Below, piece after piece: positions 56,201 to 64,000 of a stretch of 64,000 nt of DNA; position 1 is the first letter of the stretch; the number at the start of each line of letters is the position of its first letter. Source of the stretch: Gerris lacustris (taxonomy: Eukaryota; Arthropoda; Insecta; Hemiptera; Gerridae); NCBI GenBank assembly GCA_951217055.1, contig OX578284.1:41195467-41259466 (forward strand), written 5' to 3'. The notes beneath the pieces were generated by a model. The model saw only the letters and a list, made by a program, of their open reading frames with translations. It did no database searches and was not told the origin of the DNA. The translations under genes were made by a program, and so were the position numbers.

Positions 56201-58982
56201 CTTTTATTATTATTCAATTTATTAACTAAATTAATAAAAATTTATGAATTTTTAAGCATACAATAACTTCAATGTAGCATACAATGGGTAATATATAATT
56301 TTTTCTGGTCAGTTATTAACTTTAAATGTACAATTTATGTTGTCAGGATGGTGAGAGTGGTGTCAAAGAAAGGATGGCCCCAGAGTTCTACCTTACTGAT
56401 GAATCAGATGATGAAGAGGTAATATATTATTGAAGTACCTTTTTTTCTATTATTAAATTTTGACAAGACAGAATTATGACACAGTTGTAATCTAGAATTC
56501 AGGTCAAATTTTAAATTAATTTTCAGAATAATTATTAATTGGAGTAAGCTTTCTATATGTTAAAAAAGTATTAACCTTGTCTATGTTTGCACTAGTGCCA
56601 CTCGGTTATCAACACTCTGTATGTGTTGATATAGGTCACCAATTGAATGGAAATTTGAGGTAACCAATTTTTACTGAAATTTGGTTGATACTGGAATAGG
56701 TTAAGTGTAAAAAAAGCAGTGAATCGAAGCAATATATTTAAGAAGTAATCTAATTACCTCCTTATGCATTTTTATGAACACACACATTTTTATAATGTGT
56801 GTAATAACAACAAAAACACAGGTTCAAAAAATTGGTCCGAGACAACTCAGACAAACTTTCTCATATATGTGTTCATAATTATTTAGCCCAGTGTTTTCCA
56901 TTTATTAGTTTTCATATGTACATTTAATTATTATTTAAAATTTTATCAAAATTTATCATAAAAATAACATCTCCTGGGCTGGGAATTTAACCCGGGCTCT
57001 CTCCGTCCGCGTTTTAAGCTTTTTTCTCAGGAACTAGATTTTTCCCGGGAAAACAATTTATATGGTTAGATTTTTATTTAAATGGGCTACATTTTAGAAT
57101 TGTTTTAATCAAAATCGTCGGAACCGTTTTCGAGAAATAATTTTTTTTCCACGTTTCTTCAGAGTTTTTGGGGGTAGCACCCCCAAATTTGGAGCTAAAA
57201 TTCGTTTCTCCATTTTGCCTCGAGGTATGACTTTTCTGAACAAGTATGCCAAATTTTGTCAAAATCGGCCCAGTAGTTTAGGCTCTAGGCGTCTGCACAG
57301 ACAGACAAACATTTTTTAAAAACCACTTTTTTGGACTCAGGAGACCTCAAAACGTGTAAATCCATCAAAATTGAATTTTCGTGCCATCACAATACTTTCT
57401 CTTTATATGAGAAAGTAAAAATAAGCCTAGTCTCTGCACTCTGTAGAGGGAATCTTTACAGTTCTCAACATCCTTTCTACACACTTCTAGCTTTTTATTT
57501 TGAAATTTAAATTGATTTTTTTGTTTTATTCCCCACTGCTTGTGCCAAGCAATAGTTCGTCTGGTGTGAAAGTGTTATAAGAAGAAGATTTTAATGTTTC
57601 TTTAAAAAATGACACAATTATGTATAATGTTTGAAATTATTCTTTATTGTCAAATTATTGGTTATAAGTGATAAGTATAAGTTACTCAAAATAGGAGAGG
57701 TTAAAATATAAATATTATCTACAATATTTTGAGTTCTAATAATTTGAATGAAATTGCCTGTATATTTCCTAGACACCATGAAGGTTGGTATTTAAAATTT
57801 CGGTTTCACACAACCAATAATTTTAAACAAACAATTTATATTACAAATAGTTAGAATAAGAGAAATAGCTTCAAGTAATTTTAATTAATTCCATAGGAAA
57901 CCTTATTTACCTCTATCCTTGTAATTTGTTTATACTAGTGAATGTTATATATTCAAAAATACAATGTATCTACTAATTACTGATGAAATTTTACTTGTTT
58001 GTTTGCAAATTACATAAGGGCAAATAATTTTTTATGGTTCAAACATTCGGCTCTGCAATCCAATTTTTTTTTCAAATTAATAGAATTTAAAAATCAAAGT
58101 TTGGATGTATAAGATTTAAAAGATTATTTCCTTCTTCAAGGTATAAAACAAGAAACGTTTTAGAAAAATAAGTTTACCTGAGTTGCATACCCGTGGAGCC
58201 TAACATGTTGTAGGAATTTTGATTTTGTTTTACATATTCAGATAAATCATACCCCCATAGAATAAATCAATATTTTAATATTAGCTCTAAATTTGAAGGA
58301 CGTTTCCTCAGAAAATTTGCATGGGTTATGCTAGACAATTTTGTTTTATTATTACATTCTAATAAAAAATGATTCATTTTTTATGTTGTGCTAGACAATT
58401 TTATAATTACATTTTTACAAAATTATTAAGGTATACGCTTGGTTTCATAATGAGCCAATGAATGCTTAATTTAAAATTTTCCTTCAAAACTAATTATCTC
58501 TTTTTGTTTTGCTCGTGAAAATATTTAAGTATTGCAGTTATTTGCTGATCTTGAGTTGGAGTGTCTTTAATTTAAGCAAGTGTACAGGTGTATAATTGTT
58601 TTGATATAGAAATGTATTTACTCCATTCTCCTTAATACCTGTCCGTGGCTGTTCATCCATTTGACACCCAACTTTCTAGTACAGATTATGTTGTAGAAAT
58701 CTATCTTATCTTGTCTTACTCAAAATATGATTTATATTTTATTTTTCAGTAGTCAATTCCTCAAAACATTAATTTCATTATAGTATGTTTCTTCTTCTGT
58801 TTCAATACTGAATTTTATAAACTGACCTCTTGTTTTCTCAGGATATGGAGGATACTGAAGGAGTTCCAAGTAAATCTAAAGTCAACAAGAGTAAAGCCAA
58901 ACTGAAGAAACGACCGCACGTAGAAATTGAATATGAACACGAAACTGTAACTCCTAACAAATCTAAGATTGTTGATTTCTGA
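47219..58982 (+). CDS. MAK16: MAK16 homologue, nine coding exons
   Basis: Encodes a 315-residue homologue of MAK16, a nucleolar factor needed for 60S ribosomal subunit assembly; in yeast it works with Rpf1, Nsa1 and Rrp1 on early pre-60S particles. Exons: 47219-47233, 47405-47451, 48433-48576, 48984-49166, 51982-52111, 53719-53829, 54275-54379, 56347-56418, 58842-58982. All introns are GT-AG, and the joined length (948 nt) keeps one open frame. The N-terminal Mak16/L28e-like domain holds four cysteines (C16, C28, C38, C43) in the family pattern, with [12 protein letters not shown] and CPLANS matching known MAK16 proteins. A conserved [13 protein letters not shown] segment and a [14 protein letters not shown] helix follow, then an acidic tail (about 187-275) and a basic stretch with the family HVEIEYE motif (about 280-301). 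The start is preceded by an in-frame TAA at 47195-47197 and has ACC before ATG. Length is close to human MAK16 (300 aa). No frame damage is seen, so it is probably functional. Confidence 0.95.
47405..47451 (+). CDS. MAK16: MAK16 coding exon 2 (residues 6-21)
   Basis: The acceptor TGTTTACAG and donor GTAAGT flank 47 nt reading [15 protein letters not shown] plus two bases of codon 21. It contains the first conserved cysteine, C16. Confidence 0.93.
47452..48432 (+). other. MAK16 intron 2
   Basis: 981 bases, A/T-rich, ending in a strong poly-T tract before the acceptor. No inserted element is recognised. Confidence 0.8.
48433..48576 (+). CDS. MAK16: MAK16 coding exon 3 (residues 21-69)
   Basis: A long T-rich tract and CAG precede 144 nt; the donor is GTGAGT. 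It carries C28, C38 and C43 with the motifs [12 protein letters not shown] and [12 protein letters not shown], the most family-specific part of the protein. Confidence 0.96.
48776..48935. mobile_element. Decayed hAT-like fragment in MAK16 intron 3
   Basis: GGTGTAGCTAGGATGATTAG...CGCCCAAGG at the left and TTTGGCACCCCTAGATACTG at the right resemble worn GGCGTAGCTAGGG-type ends of hAT elements. Nothing coding is left. Confidence 0.35.
48984..49166 (+). CDS. MAK16: MAK16 coding exon 4 (residues 69-130)
   Basis: Acceptor TTTTTACAG. The exon reads through [25 protein letters not shown] and [12 protein letters not shown] to [10 protein letters not shown] chose the donor GTCAGT at 49167, because only this phase joins exon 5 as [12 protein letters not shown], which aligns without a gap to known MAK16. 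The nearer GTGTCA at 49165 would shift the frame. Confidence 0.92.
50630..50761. mobile_element. Hairpin MITE-like element in intron 4
   Basis: Two arms of about 52 bases, imperfectly complementary: left GTACATTACGCGTCGAGTGC..., right (reverse complement) GTACGGTACGCAACTCGTGC.... Both contain GCATTTTGCAT. Much more GC-rich than the intron. No clear target duplication is seen, so the edges are approximate. Confidence 0.6.
51342..51620 (-). pseudogene. hAT transposase C-terminal (hATC dimerisation) remnant
   Basis: A 92-codon open frame with the hATC-type pattern [20 protein letters not shown], then [17 protein letters not shown]. It resembles the end of ZBED/GTF2IRD2-like hAT proteins, which run to several hundred residues. 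The N-terminal zinc finger and catalytic DDE region are absent, so it is dead, although the frame is intact. It lies antisense inside MAK16 intron 4. Confidence 0.8.
51342..51773 (-). mobile_element. hAT transposon remnant (one end plus C-terminal piece)
   Basis: The end at 51773 reads, on the - strand, CAGGGGTGCCCAACCTACGG followed by CCCGCGAGCC and a GTGGCCCGCCG block, a classic hAT terminal region. Immediately downstream on the same strand is the C-terminal part of a transposase, so the middle of the element is deleted. The opposite end was not found. Confidence 0.75.
51982..52111 (+). CDS. MAK16: MAK16 coding exon 5 (residues 130-173)
   Basis: Acceptor GTTGTAG, donor GTAAGA. The exon reads [13 protein letters not shown], then [17 protein letters not shown] and LLERLKQGT, all recognisable in MAK16 proteins. 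Confidence 0.95.
52112..53718 (+). other. MAK16 intron 5 (1.6 kb)
   Basis: A worn family B-like segment lies at about 53300-53540 (TTTCTCATATAAGCAGTATA, TTAGCTCTAAATTTGAAGGT). No coding sequence other than the MAK16 flanks. Confidence 0.6.
53719..53829 (+). CDS. MAK16: MAK16 coding exon 6 (residues 174-210)
   Basis: Acceptor GTTGACAG, donor GTAAAT. Starts with the conserved YGDIYNFP motif and AFDKAL, then enters a glutamate-rich run that begins the acidic tail. Confidence 0.95.
54275..54379 (+). CDS. MAK16: MAK16 coding exon 7 (residues 211-245)
   Basis: Acceptor GTTGTAG, donor GTAAGC. 105 nt of acidic, low-complexity coding sequence in phase 0, including a [21 protein letters not shown] stretch. 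The piggyBac-like element begins 22 bases after its end. Confidence 0.9.
54778..55435 (+). repeat. Minisatellite, 180-195-bp unit, 3.5 copies
   Basis: Units start near 54782, 54977, 55158 and 55346 with CTGTAACGATAGAC, then ACATAACATACG, AATTTTGCCGACGGCTT(C/T)AA and GTATTGTATTATAAAGTACG. It lies in the piggyBac-like element. The Ile/Phe-rich open frames over it are artefacts. Confidence 0.9.
55880..55990 (+). repeat. Minisatellite, 44-bp unit, 2.5 copies
   Basis: Units ACCCACATATATGGGGGCAT, AGGCCTGGAGAGGCC and CTGGTC. Markedly GC-richer than its surroundings, and adjacent to the right end of the TTAA-flanked element. Confidence 0.9.
56347..56418 (+). CDS. MAK16: MAK16 coding exon 8 (residues 246-269)
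   Basis: Acceptor TTGTCAG, donor GTAATA. A 72-nt phase-0 exon coding an acidic segment ending in DESDDEE. It is supported by its splice sites and by keeping frame with exons 7 and 9. Conservation is low, so this exon rests more on structure than on homology. Confidence 0.82.
56419..58841 (+). other. MAK16 intron 8 (2.4 kb)
   Basis: Holds the family B copy at 56831-57420 and a worn family B-like stretch near 58130-58320. The remainder is A/T-rich and unrecognised. Confidence 0.75.
56831..57420 (-). repeat. Family B repeat, near-complete, in intron 8
   Basis: Very close to 23581-24207: ATTGGTCCGAGACAACTCAG start, GAATTTAACCCGGGCTCTCT (B-box reversed, one base changed), GGGGGTAGCACCCCCAAATT, CAAAATCGGCCCAGTAGTTT and TATATGAGAAAGT end. 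The GACA array is shorter here. High similarity implies recent activity of the family. Confidence 0.85.
58842..58982 (+). CDS. MAK16: MAK16 coding exon 9 and stop (residues 270-315)
   Basis: The acceptor TTTTCTCAG is followed by an acidic start, a lysine-rich run (likely nuclear/nucleolar targeting), the family motif [10 protein letters not shown] and a TGA stop at 58980-58982. Confidence 0.93.
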   Translation, partial: DMEDTEGVPSKSKVNKSKAKLKKRPHVEIEYEHETVTPNKSKIVDF

Positions 58983-59036
58983 ATTTAAAACCACATTCAT
59001 TGGTTTTTTTTAACTTGTAAATACTTCTATTTTTTA

Positions 59037-59046
59037 AATAAATAAA
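59037..59046 (+). terminator. MAK16 polyadenylation signals
   Basis: Two overlapping AATAAA hexamers lie about 55 bases after the stop codon. They fit a very short 3' UTR, with cleavage expected within the next 30 or so bases. Confidence 0.7.
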
Positions 59047-59119
59047 TTTAAATGTTACAAAAATTAAAAATGAAGATTTGTTTTTCTTCAATAATTTTAG
59101 TAATGATAATATAGTTATG

Positions 59120-59225
59120 ATTAGGAGGCCTGATAGCTGGTATATACCAGCATCGGCCATGTTCACATCTTAGATAGGTGACCTCAGATTTTGGTTCAAT
59201 TCTCGAACTGGGCATGGGGATGACC
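59120..59225 (+). repeat. tRNA-like SINE head candidate after MAK16
   Basis: GATAGCTGGTATATACCAGC, then ATAGGTGACCTCAGATTTTG and GGTTCAATTCTCG, have A-box-like and B-box-like parts in tRNA order. The cloverleaf is not complete. Confidence 0.4.
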
Positions 59226-59309
59226 AGTTCGAGTTTGGGTAGCTACTTATGTGAAGTTACAACTAATTGGTGTTCGCCAATTATAAGATGCCAGTGCCGT
59301 CTATTACTT

Positions 59310-59732
59310 TTTAGTTCCGTGTCTGTCTGTCTGTCACTCTATTTTTGCGAACCAACATATCTTGAAAACTACACGTCCATTTTTATCATGATTTGCCCAT
59401 TGTTGGTCCCATATAAGTTTCAACCTTCTGCGCTCATTTGTTTCTCTTCCACATGCGCACAAACATACATTTATTTACACCTATAGCTTCATAAGTAATT
59501 ATTGAAAGTAACCCGCAGATAGCCCCAGATTAATTTGAACCGTCTGCGCTCTTTAACTTTTGCTAAATTAATACTTTAATTCGTGTAAAAAATCAAAACA
59601 ATTTTGACAGTATAAAAAAATGGGGGAAACAAACAAATTAGACAATAATGGCTTGTAAAAGCATAAAATCAATAATGTATGTGGTAGGATGTGAGGAAGC
59701 TATGTGCAGACCAATTGGCAGTCCATTTTTTA
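59310..59732 (+). repeat. Family A repeat, 5'-truncated copy
   Basis: TTCCGTGTCTGTCTGTCTGT, ATTGTTGGTCCCATATAAGT, CGCAGATAGCCCCAGATTAA and GAGGAAGCTATGTGCAGACC-type end. Lacks the hairpin start. Confidence 0.75.
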
Positions 59733-59855
59733 TATTTAATTGAACATTGTGGAAAGTGCTGTTCCTTTTTTTTTTTAAATTAGGCATCACAGGTGTCAAT
59801 TAGTTATCAAATAGCCAGTGTCACTTCATCATCATTTAAAAATTCTAGCTAGACA

Positions 59856-59857
<2 letters not shown>

Positions 59858-59892
<35 letters not shown>

Positions 59893-60010
59893 GCTTTTTA
59901 GGGAATTAGGGTCCCTAGTTGCTCTTCGGTATCATTAATTCAATCATTGATATCATTGGTCACTCATTCTGCCAAGGGGCCAAATCCATATTGTTCACCC
60001 AGCATTTTGT
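59858..60010 (-). mobile_element. Poly-A-tailed retrosequence, reverse
   Basis: A 29-base T run at 59858-59886, followed by about 120 bases of more complex sequence, reads on the - strand as a short insert ending in poly-A (TAATTCCCTAAAAAGCAAAT then A29). It could be a SINE, a truncated LINE end or a processed pseudogene. The source is not recognised and no target duplication is clear. Confidence 0.4.
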
Positions 60011-60022
60011 TATAATTGGGTA

Positions 60023-60803
60023 CAGTAGAGTCTCGCTAATCCGGGGTTAATGGGACCGAACCCAGTCCGGATTACCGAAAGTCCGGATTAAACGGAATCA
60101 GTTTTAATGTGTCTGTAGAACAAGCTTTAGTAGAGTAAAACTATTAAAATCGAGGTTTTTATCGTAAAAATTACTTTTATTAGTCTCCAAAACATGCTTG
60201 TACAACGTAGGTCCACTATTTAAGTTAAGAACTGTTCTGTCACGTCAAATATTAAATGAATTAAAATAAAATGACAATCTATTACGCAGGTGGCAGGTCT
60301 AGAAGGGACTTCCTGAGAAACAGGCTGGGTTCCGATATGAAATTCGAAAAGCGATAATCATTTCACAAAAAGACATTTGACATTGTTTGGCTTGGCAAAA
60401 TTTCATGGAACTGGGTTGAGCCGCCGCTACATGTTTCTTAAAACCCTTTCCCATCTCAGTCACATATAATTGTACTTCCTGGAATACACTTCCTTTATAT
60501 CTTCCACCCTACATTTCTATGGAACCGAAACAGATTCATCGATGTTCTTACTTATTCTTAAATCTGTTAATTTTTAACAAAATACCGGGTATTCCTCGTG
60601 TTAGACGGTTTGAATAATACACCTATAAACTATACTAGGAACAATTTTATACATTTTAATAGACAATAAAAGCAGAAACTCCAATTATTTTAACAATTAA
60701 TAAATCTTAACAGGCCCTGGTTCCAATTTGTACATAGTTTTTGGCCCGTCCGGATTATACGGATGTCCGGACTAGGGGGGTCCGGATAAACGAGACTCTA
60801 CTG
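60023..60803. mobile_element. pogo/Tigger-like non-autonomous element, 781 bp
   Basis: Ends CAGTAGAGTCTCGCTAATCC and, in reverse complement, CAGTAGAGTCTCGTTTATCC, with GTCCGGATTA subterminal blocks. Flanked by TA at 60021-60022 and 60804-60805. This is the end type of pogo/Tigger members of the Tc1/mariner superfamily. No transposase frame is found inside. Confidence 0.88.
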
Positions 60804-60805
60804 TA

Positions 60806-61310
60806 TCTACTTAAGTAAAGTAGCATCTATCTGGTAACAACTGTCAATTATATGGTTTATACATTTGAGCGAAACCATAATGGCCTGGGCCAGCAAAATG
60901 GCTAATATGCCATTTGGCTGGCCTAAGCATTAGCGAATTTTAATCGTTGTCAAAACTCCACAATCTCTCATATTTTTTTATTTATTTTTTTAACAAAAGT
61001 GAAATAAAAGGATTCAGCATTTATGTAAATACTTATTATATTTAATAATAATATTTTAAATAATTATTAATCCTTTATATTTATAAGTCTTCATAACAAA
61101 CTGAAAAACATATTTTTTTTCTTGAAAAAAGAAAGTAAATTTATTTGAATCTACCTCCATAGTTTTCCTATATCGTAGAGTTGAGTATAGAAATAATATA
61201 ATTTGTTTAAATAATTAATAGTACTTTTATAATAATTGAGACTCAAATTTATTTTTAAAATTCTGTATCTTGGAGCAATAACAACCTCAGTTGATGTTTG
61301 GTTAAAATTA
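60806..61310. other. AT-rich non-coding DNA
   Basis: Nothing recognised. A short hairpin, CTGGGCCAGCAAAATGGC with GCCATTTGGCTGGCC, lies at 60885-60929. Confidence 0.4.
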
Positions 61311-61452
61311 CAGTAAAACCTGTGAAAGCTGAAAAGCCACAGTTCCAGAAACAAATTCTACCTCGGCAGGTTTCCGGCTTACACAGGTTGCCCCATCATG
61401 CAGAAAAAAAACTCAGTTCTGAATTAGTTAACAGTGTAGACAGGTTTTACTG
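61311..61452. mobile_element. Small pogo-like MITE, 142 bp
   Basis: Ends CAGTAAAACCTGTGAAAG and (reverse complement) CAGTAAAACCTGTCTACA, with an inner TTCCGGCTTACACAGGTT block that repeats the end in inverse. TA precedes the left end, but the right flank is AA, so the target duplication is lost or mutated. Confidence 0.6.
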
Positions 61453-62844
61453 AAGTTGGTTTCACAGAAAGTGTTATTTAAAGATGTTTATTTTTTACTA
61501 CAAGATCTGACAATTTCTATTTTCATGAATCAATTGTTCTAGCATAAGAGGACACAGTAAATAGACTTAAAATAACCATTTACCATAAACTTAACTTGGT
61601 TTTTCTGAAAATTGACATTGTTACTGTTCCATTGTACATAATTAACAAAAAATAAAATCAGTTATAGTTATGTAATAATCGTTATAATACATTTAAGGCA
61701 AATATTCGATAGTTTAGTAAATGCATTTACAGGAGTGTCCGTATAATATAATAATTATAAAATTTAAGAAATAAATTATAATATGTATATTGAATGAACA
61801 ACTTGAGTTAGAAAAAGTGATCAATTAAATTTTAAAAAAGATACAGTTTTATTTGACAAATAGTCTAACTTTCATAAAAAAATACAAAGCGTATTTTTCT
61901 GTCCTTTTTTTATCACTGGTTGTCGAAGAAAACAAAGATCATTAAAGGTTGAAAGGATCATCACTTCAAGAGTAGCCAATTCAACGTGATTAATATTATA
62001 AAAAATATGCCACATCTTTCTGAATTGACCCTTAAATGCAAGTATAAGTTTTAGTGCAAGTAGTGGATCTATAAGGAGCAAATGTAGCCTTTTAGGTACT
62101 CTGATTCCTAAATGATAGAACTACTATGAGTTAGCTTTGAAATAATAAAAAAAGTGCTTATCAAAAAGAACAGGTAATTATAGTTTAGTTATTTTTTCAA
62201 AATGATTATTTGACATCTTTGGGAATTGAACCACATATGATTTATTTAAAAGGTAGTTCTAGAGTGAGAGTACCCCTTCACATTTGCCTGATTTCCTACA
62301 TGATGAGAGATTAATGAGATCAAAATAAACAAAAGTTTGCATACAATTGATCACTTATTAAAATTCTGTCCAATATTTGCTAAATTTCTCCATTATTAAT
62401 AATGAAAAAATTATAACATTTTTTTAACTATTACAAATTTCAATGAAAAATGTTTACAATTCCTAGGAAGCGTCACAACAGTATTTCTAATTCTTTATCA
62501 AAATAAAATCAAATATTCCAATAATTTTCTTTATTTTCCTTTTTCACTAATAACACTTATAGCATAATAATTCTTAATACATCACTAATCACATACATCA
62601 AAAAGCTATAAAAAACCTATAATTCCAAAAATAATTTATGGCACTTTTAGACGACTAAACTAGCAACAGATAATAATCACAAAATATATTTGGTAATTTA
62701 ATAACAAAATTTTGATTTTATTTCTCTGAAAATAGTTGTTTTTGTTTTTTTAATTTGTAACAAAATTAAAATGTTTAGAACTATGAATTTTCCTTCCAAA
62801 AATTTGTTAACAGCTCATGGCTTAAATATTATCATTTGGACATG
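61453..62844. other. AT-rich non-coding DNA
   Basis: Nothing recognised. A B-box-like GGGAATTGAACCACAT (reverse) occurs at 62220. Confidence 0.45.
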
Positions 62845-63226
62845 TACTACGTTTCCATATGTGTGAATCCTGTTTTGGGAGTGAACAAGCTAGGTGTTTC
62901 TAAGAGTAGTATTGAATACGAAATAAAAAAAACTTTTTCTTGGTTATTTTTTATTAAGGTTATAACCATTTTTGTTATTACGTATTTTGACAGATTTGAC
63001 TACAGTTTCTCAAAAAATACGCTAGGTGCGCTCACACCCACACTCTGTGCATGTCAGGATCGAGTTCAGGTGTTTCCATGCAACTCAGTCCACAATTTGG
63101 TGTACCTTATCTGGATCAAAATCATATTCAATCCCTATTGAATCTAGGTTTCCATGGACACTTTGGATCCAAAATCTGCATTCAAACCGTATTCAATCCA
63201 TATTTAAACATCATGGAAATGTAGTA
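62845..63226. mobile_element. Possible inverted-repeat DNA element, 382 bp
   Basis: TACTACGTTTCCAT at the left and ATGGAAATGTAGTA at the right form a 14-bp inverted pair with one mismatch. Further GTTTCCATG motifs are inside. No clear target duplication is seen, and the 101-codon frame inside resembles nothing known. Confidence 0.35.
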
Positions 63227-63894
63227 ATGGTCTGTCTAAATAGACAGCAATAATGAAAACACCACAGGAGGAATATCCTCCATTTTCATCAATCTGTACA
63301 TACTCAATAGTTTTACAGCTTTCATTACTTAAAATTTGGGCAGGATAAGCAGAAACCTCTTAAACTAATACCGAAGTCTAAAAGCTACAAAGATTCTTTC
63401 TTATACATTTTCTATGATTAAAGGTGAAATAAATGAATTCCTCAGAAGTTCTAAATGTCAGGTATTTAGTTGCAAACTGTATTAAAATATTATTAATCAG
63501 AAAATTATTGTTTAACACAAAAAACTATAACTTCCTAATAATAAACACCTATCTATAACCTTATAAATTATAGTTTTACAAACAAAAAAATTCATTGTGC
63601 AACTGGAAATGCAAGGCTAGAATTTTTCTCCCAGAAGCGGCCTGAACATGAGGCTAGTGTGAGATTGCTTAGTCAGGTGGTACACCACTTTAAGATGTGC
63701 ACCACTGTGTTAAGATTTAAGTACACTACTTCGTCAAGTGGTGCTTTTCCCCCACTGATATTCTATGAGACTGAGCCCTATCGTTGTGCCAAACATTCCG
63801 ATCTCATCTCTAAAAGTATACACTTAATATTTAACACTTTCACTTATCTTTTCATCATAATCTTGTTTATCAATTGTGTAATACTAAACTAATC
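63227..63894. other. Non-coding DNA with a GGTGGTACACCACTT motif
   Basis: 63676-63745 has several CACCACTT/AAGTGGTG-type words (palindromic GTGGTACACCAC). No gene is supported. Confidence 0.35.
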
Positions 63895-64000
63895 GGTACT
63901 TCTTTAGATTGTTACTCCCCTATGTTGTTTTAGAATATAAATGACTGACTAAATAACTATTAAGAAAAAGGGATGTTTAGTCCAATGTACTTAGGGACAA
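63895..64000 (-). repeat. Dispersed repeat, - copy (partner at 418-526)
   Basis: Reverse complement starts TTGTCCCTAAGTACATTGGA and ends CTAAAGAAGTACCGATT. It runs off the window end, so its true length is unknown. Confidence 0.8.

Noticed and set aside
62836..63141. 101-codon frame near the right end
   Set aside because: No known family, and it overlaps a possible inverted-repeat element.

Overview
The window looks like AT-rich nuclear DNA from an animal, most likely an insect. The reasons are one intron-split gene whose protein resembles insect MAK16, very long (TA)n arrays, and dense non-coding mobile-element debris. The species cannot be read from the sequence. There is no bacterial-style gene organisation, no CRISPR array, no rRNA and no intact tRNA.

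The only convincing protein-coding gene is a MAK16 homologue (pre-60S ribosome assembly factor) on the + strand, 47219-58982. It has nine coding exons whose lengths sum to an uninterrupted 315-codon frame plus stop. Its introns carry several mobile elements: a hAT transposase remnant with one terminal repeat and a small hairpin element in intron 4, a piggyBac-like non-autonomous element with internal tandem arrays in intron 7, and a repeat-family B copy in intron 8.

Everything else (1-47,200 and 59,050-64,000) is repeat-dominated. I separate the repeats by sequence similarity inside the window. Family A has units of roughly 500-600 bp, found singly, in tandem and in inverted pairs. Family B is about 600 bp, with a tRNA-like B-box and inverted ends. 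Family C is a short interspersed repeat containing a TGCGCATGCGCA-like core. Family D carries tRNA-like A and B boxes. Family E is about 800 bp and is mosaic with A. Several families share a module made of an AAATCGG-type motif followed by a GACA-rich stretch.

Cut-and-paste elements with good ends are: a 724-bp hAT element with a perfect 8-bp target duplication (29465-30188), a 2.35-kb hAT-like element inside family E (39798-42146), a 213-bp TTAA-flanked element (30902-31114), and a 781-bp pogo/Tigger-like element with TA duplications (60023-60803). Three large fold-back structures (5399-6106, 7434-7858, 16545-17297) stand out. Two of them carry a CTGAAGA...GAAAC-type motif seen in Penelope-like elements. 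There are several minisatellites and purine-rich tracts.

I found no new multi-gene system. The most unusual material is the fold-back and mosaic repeat architecture, and the amount of element insertion tolerated inside MAK16.
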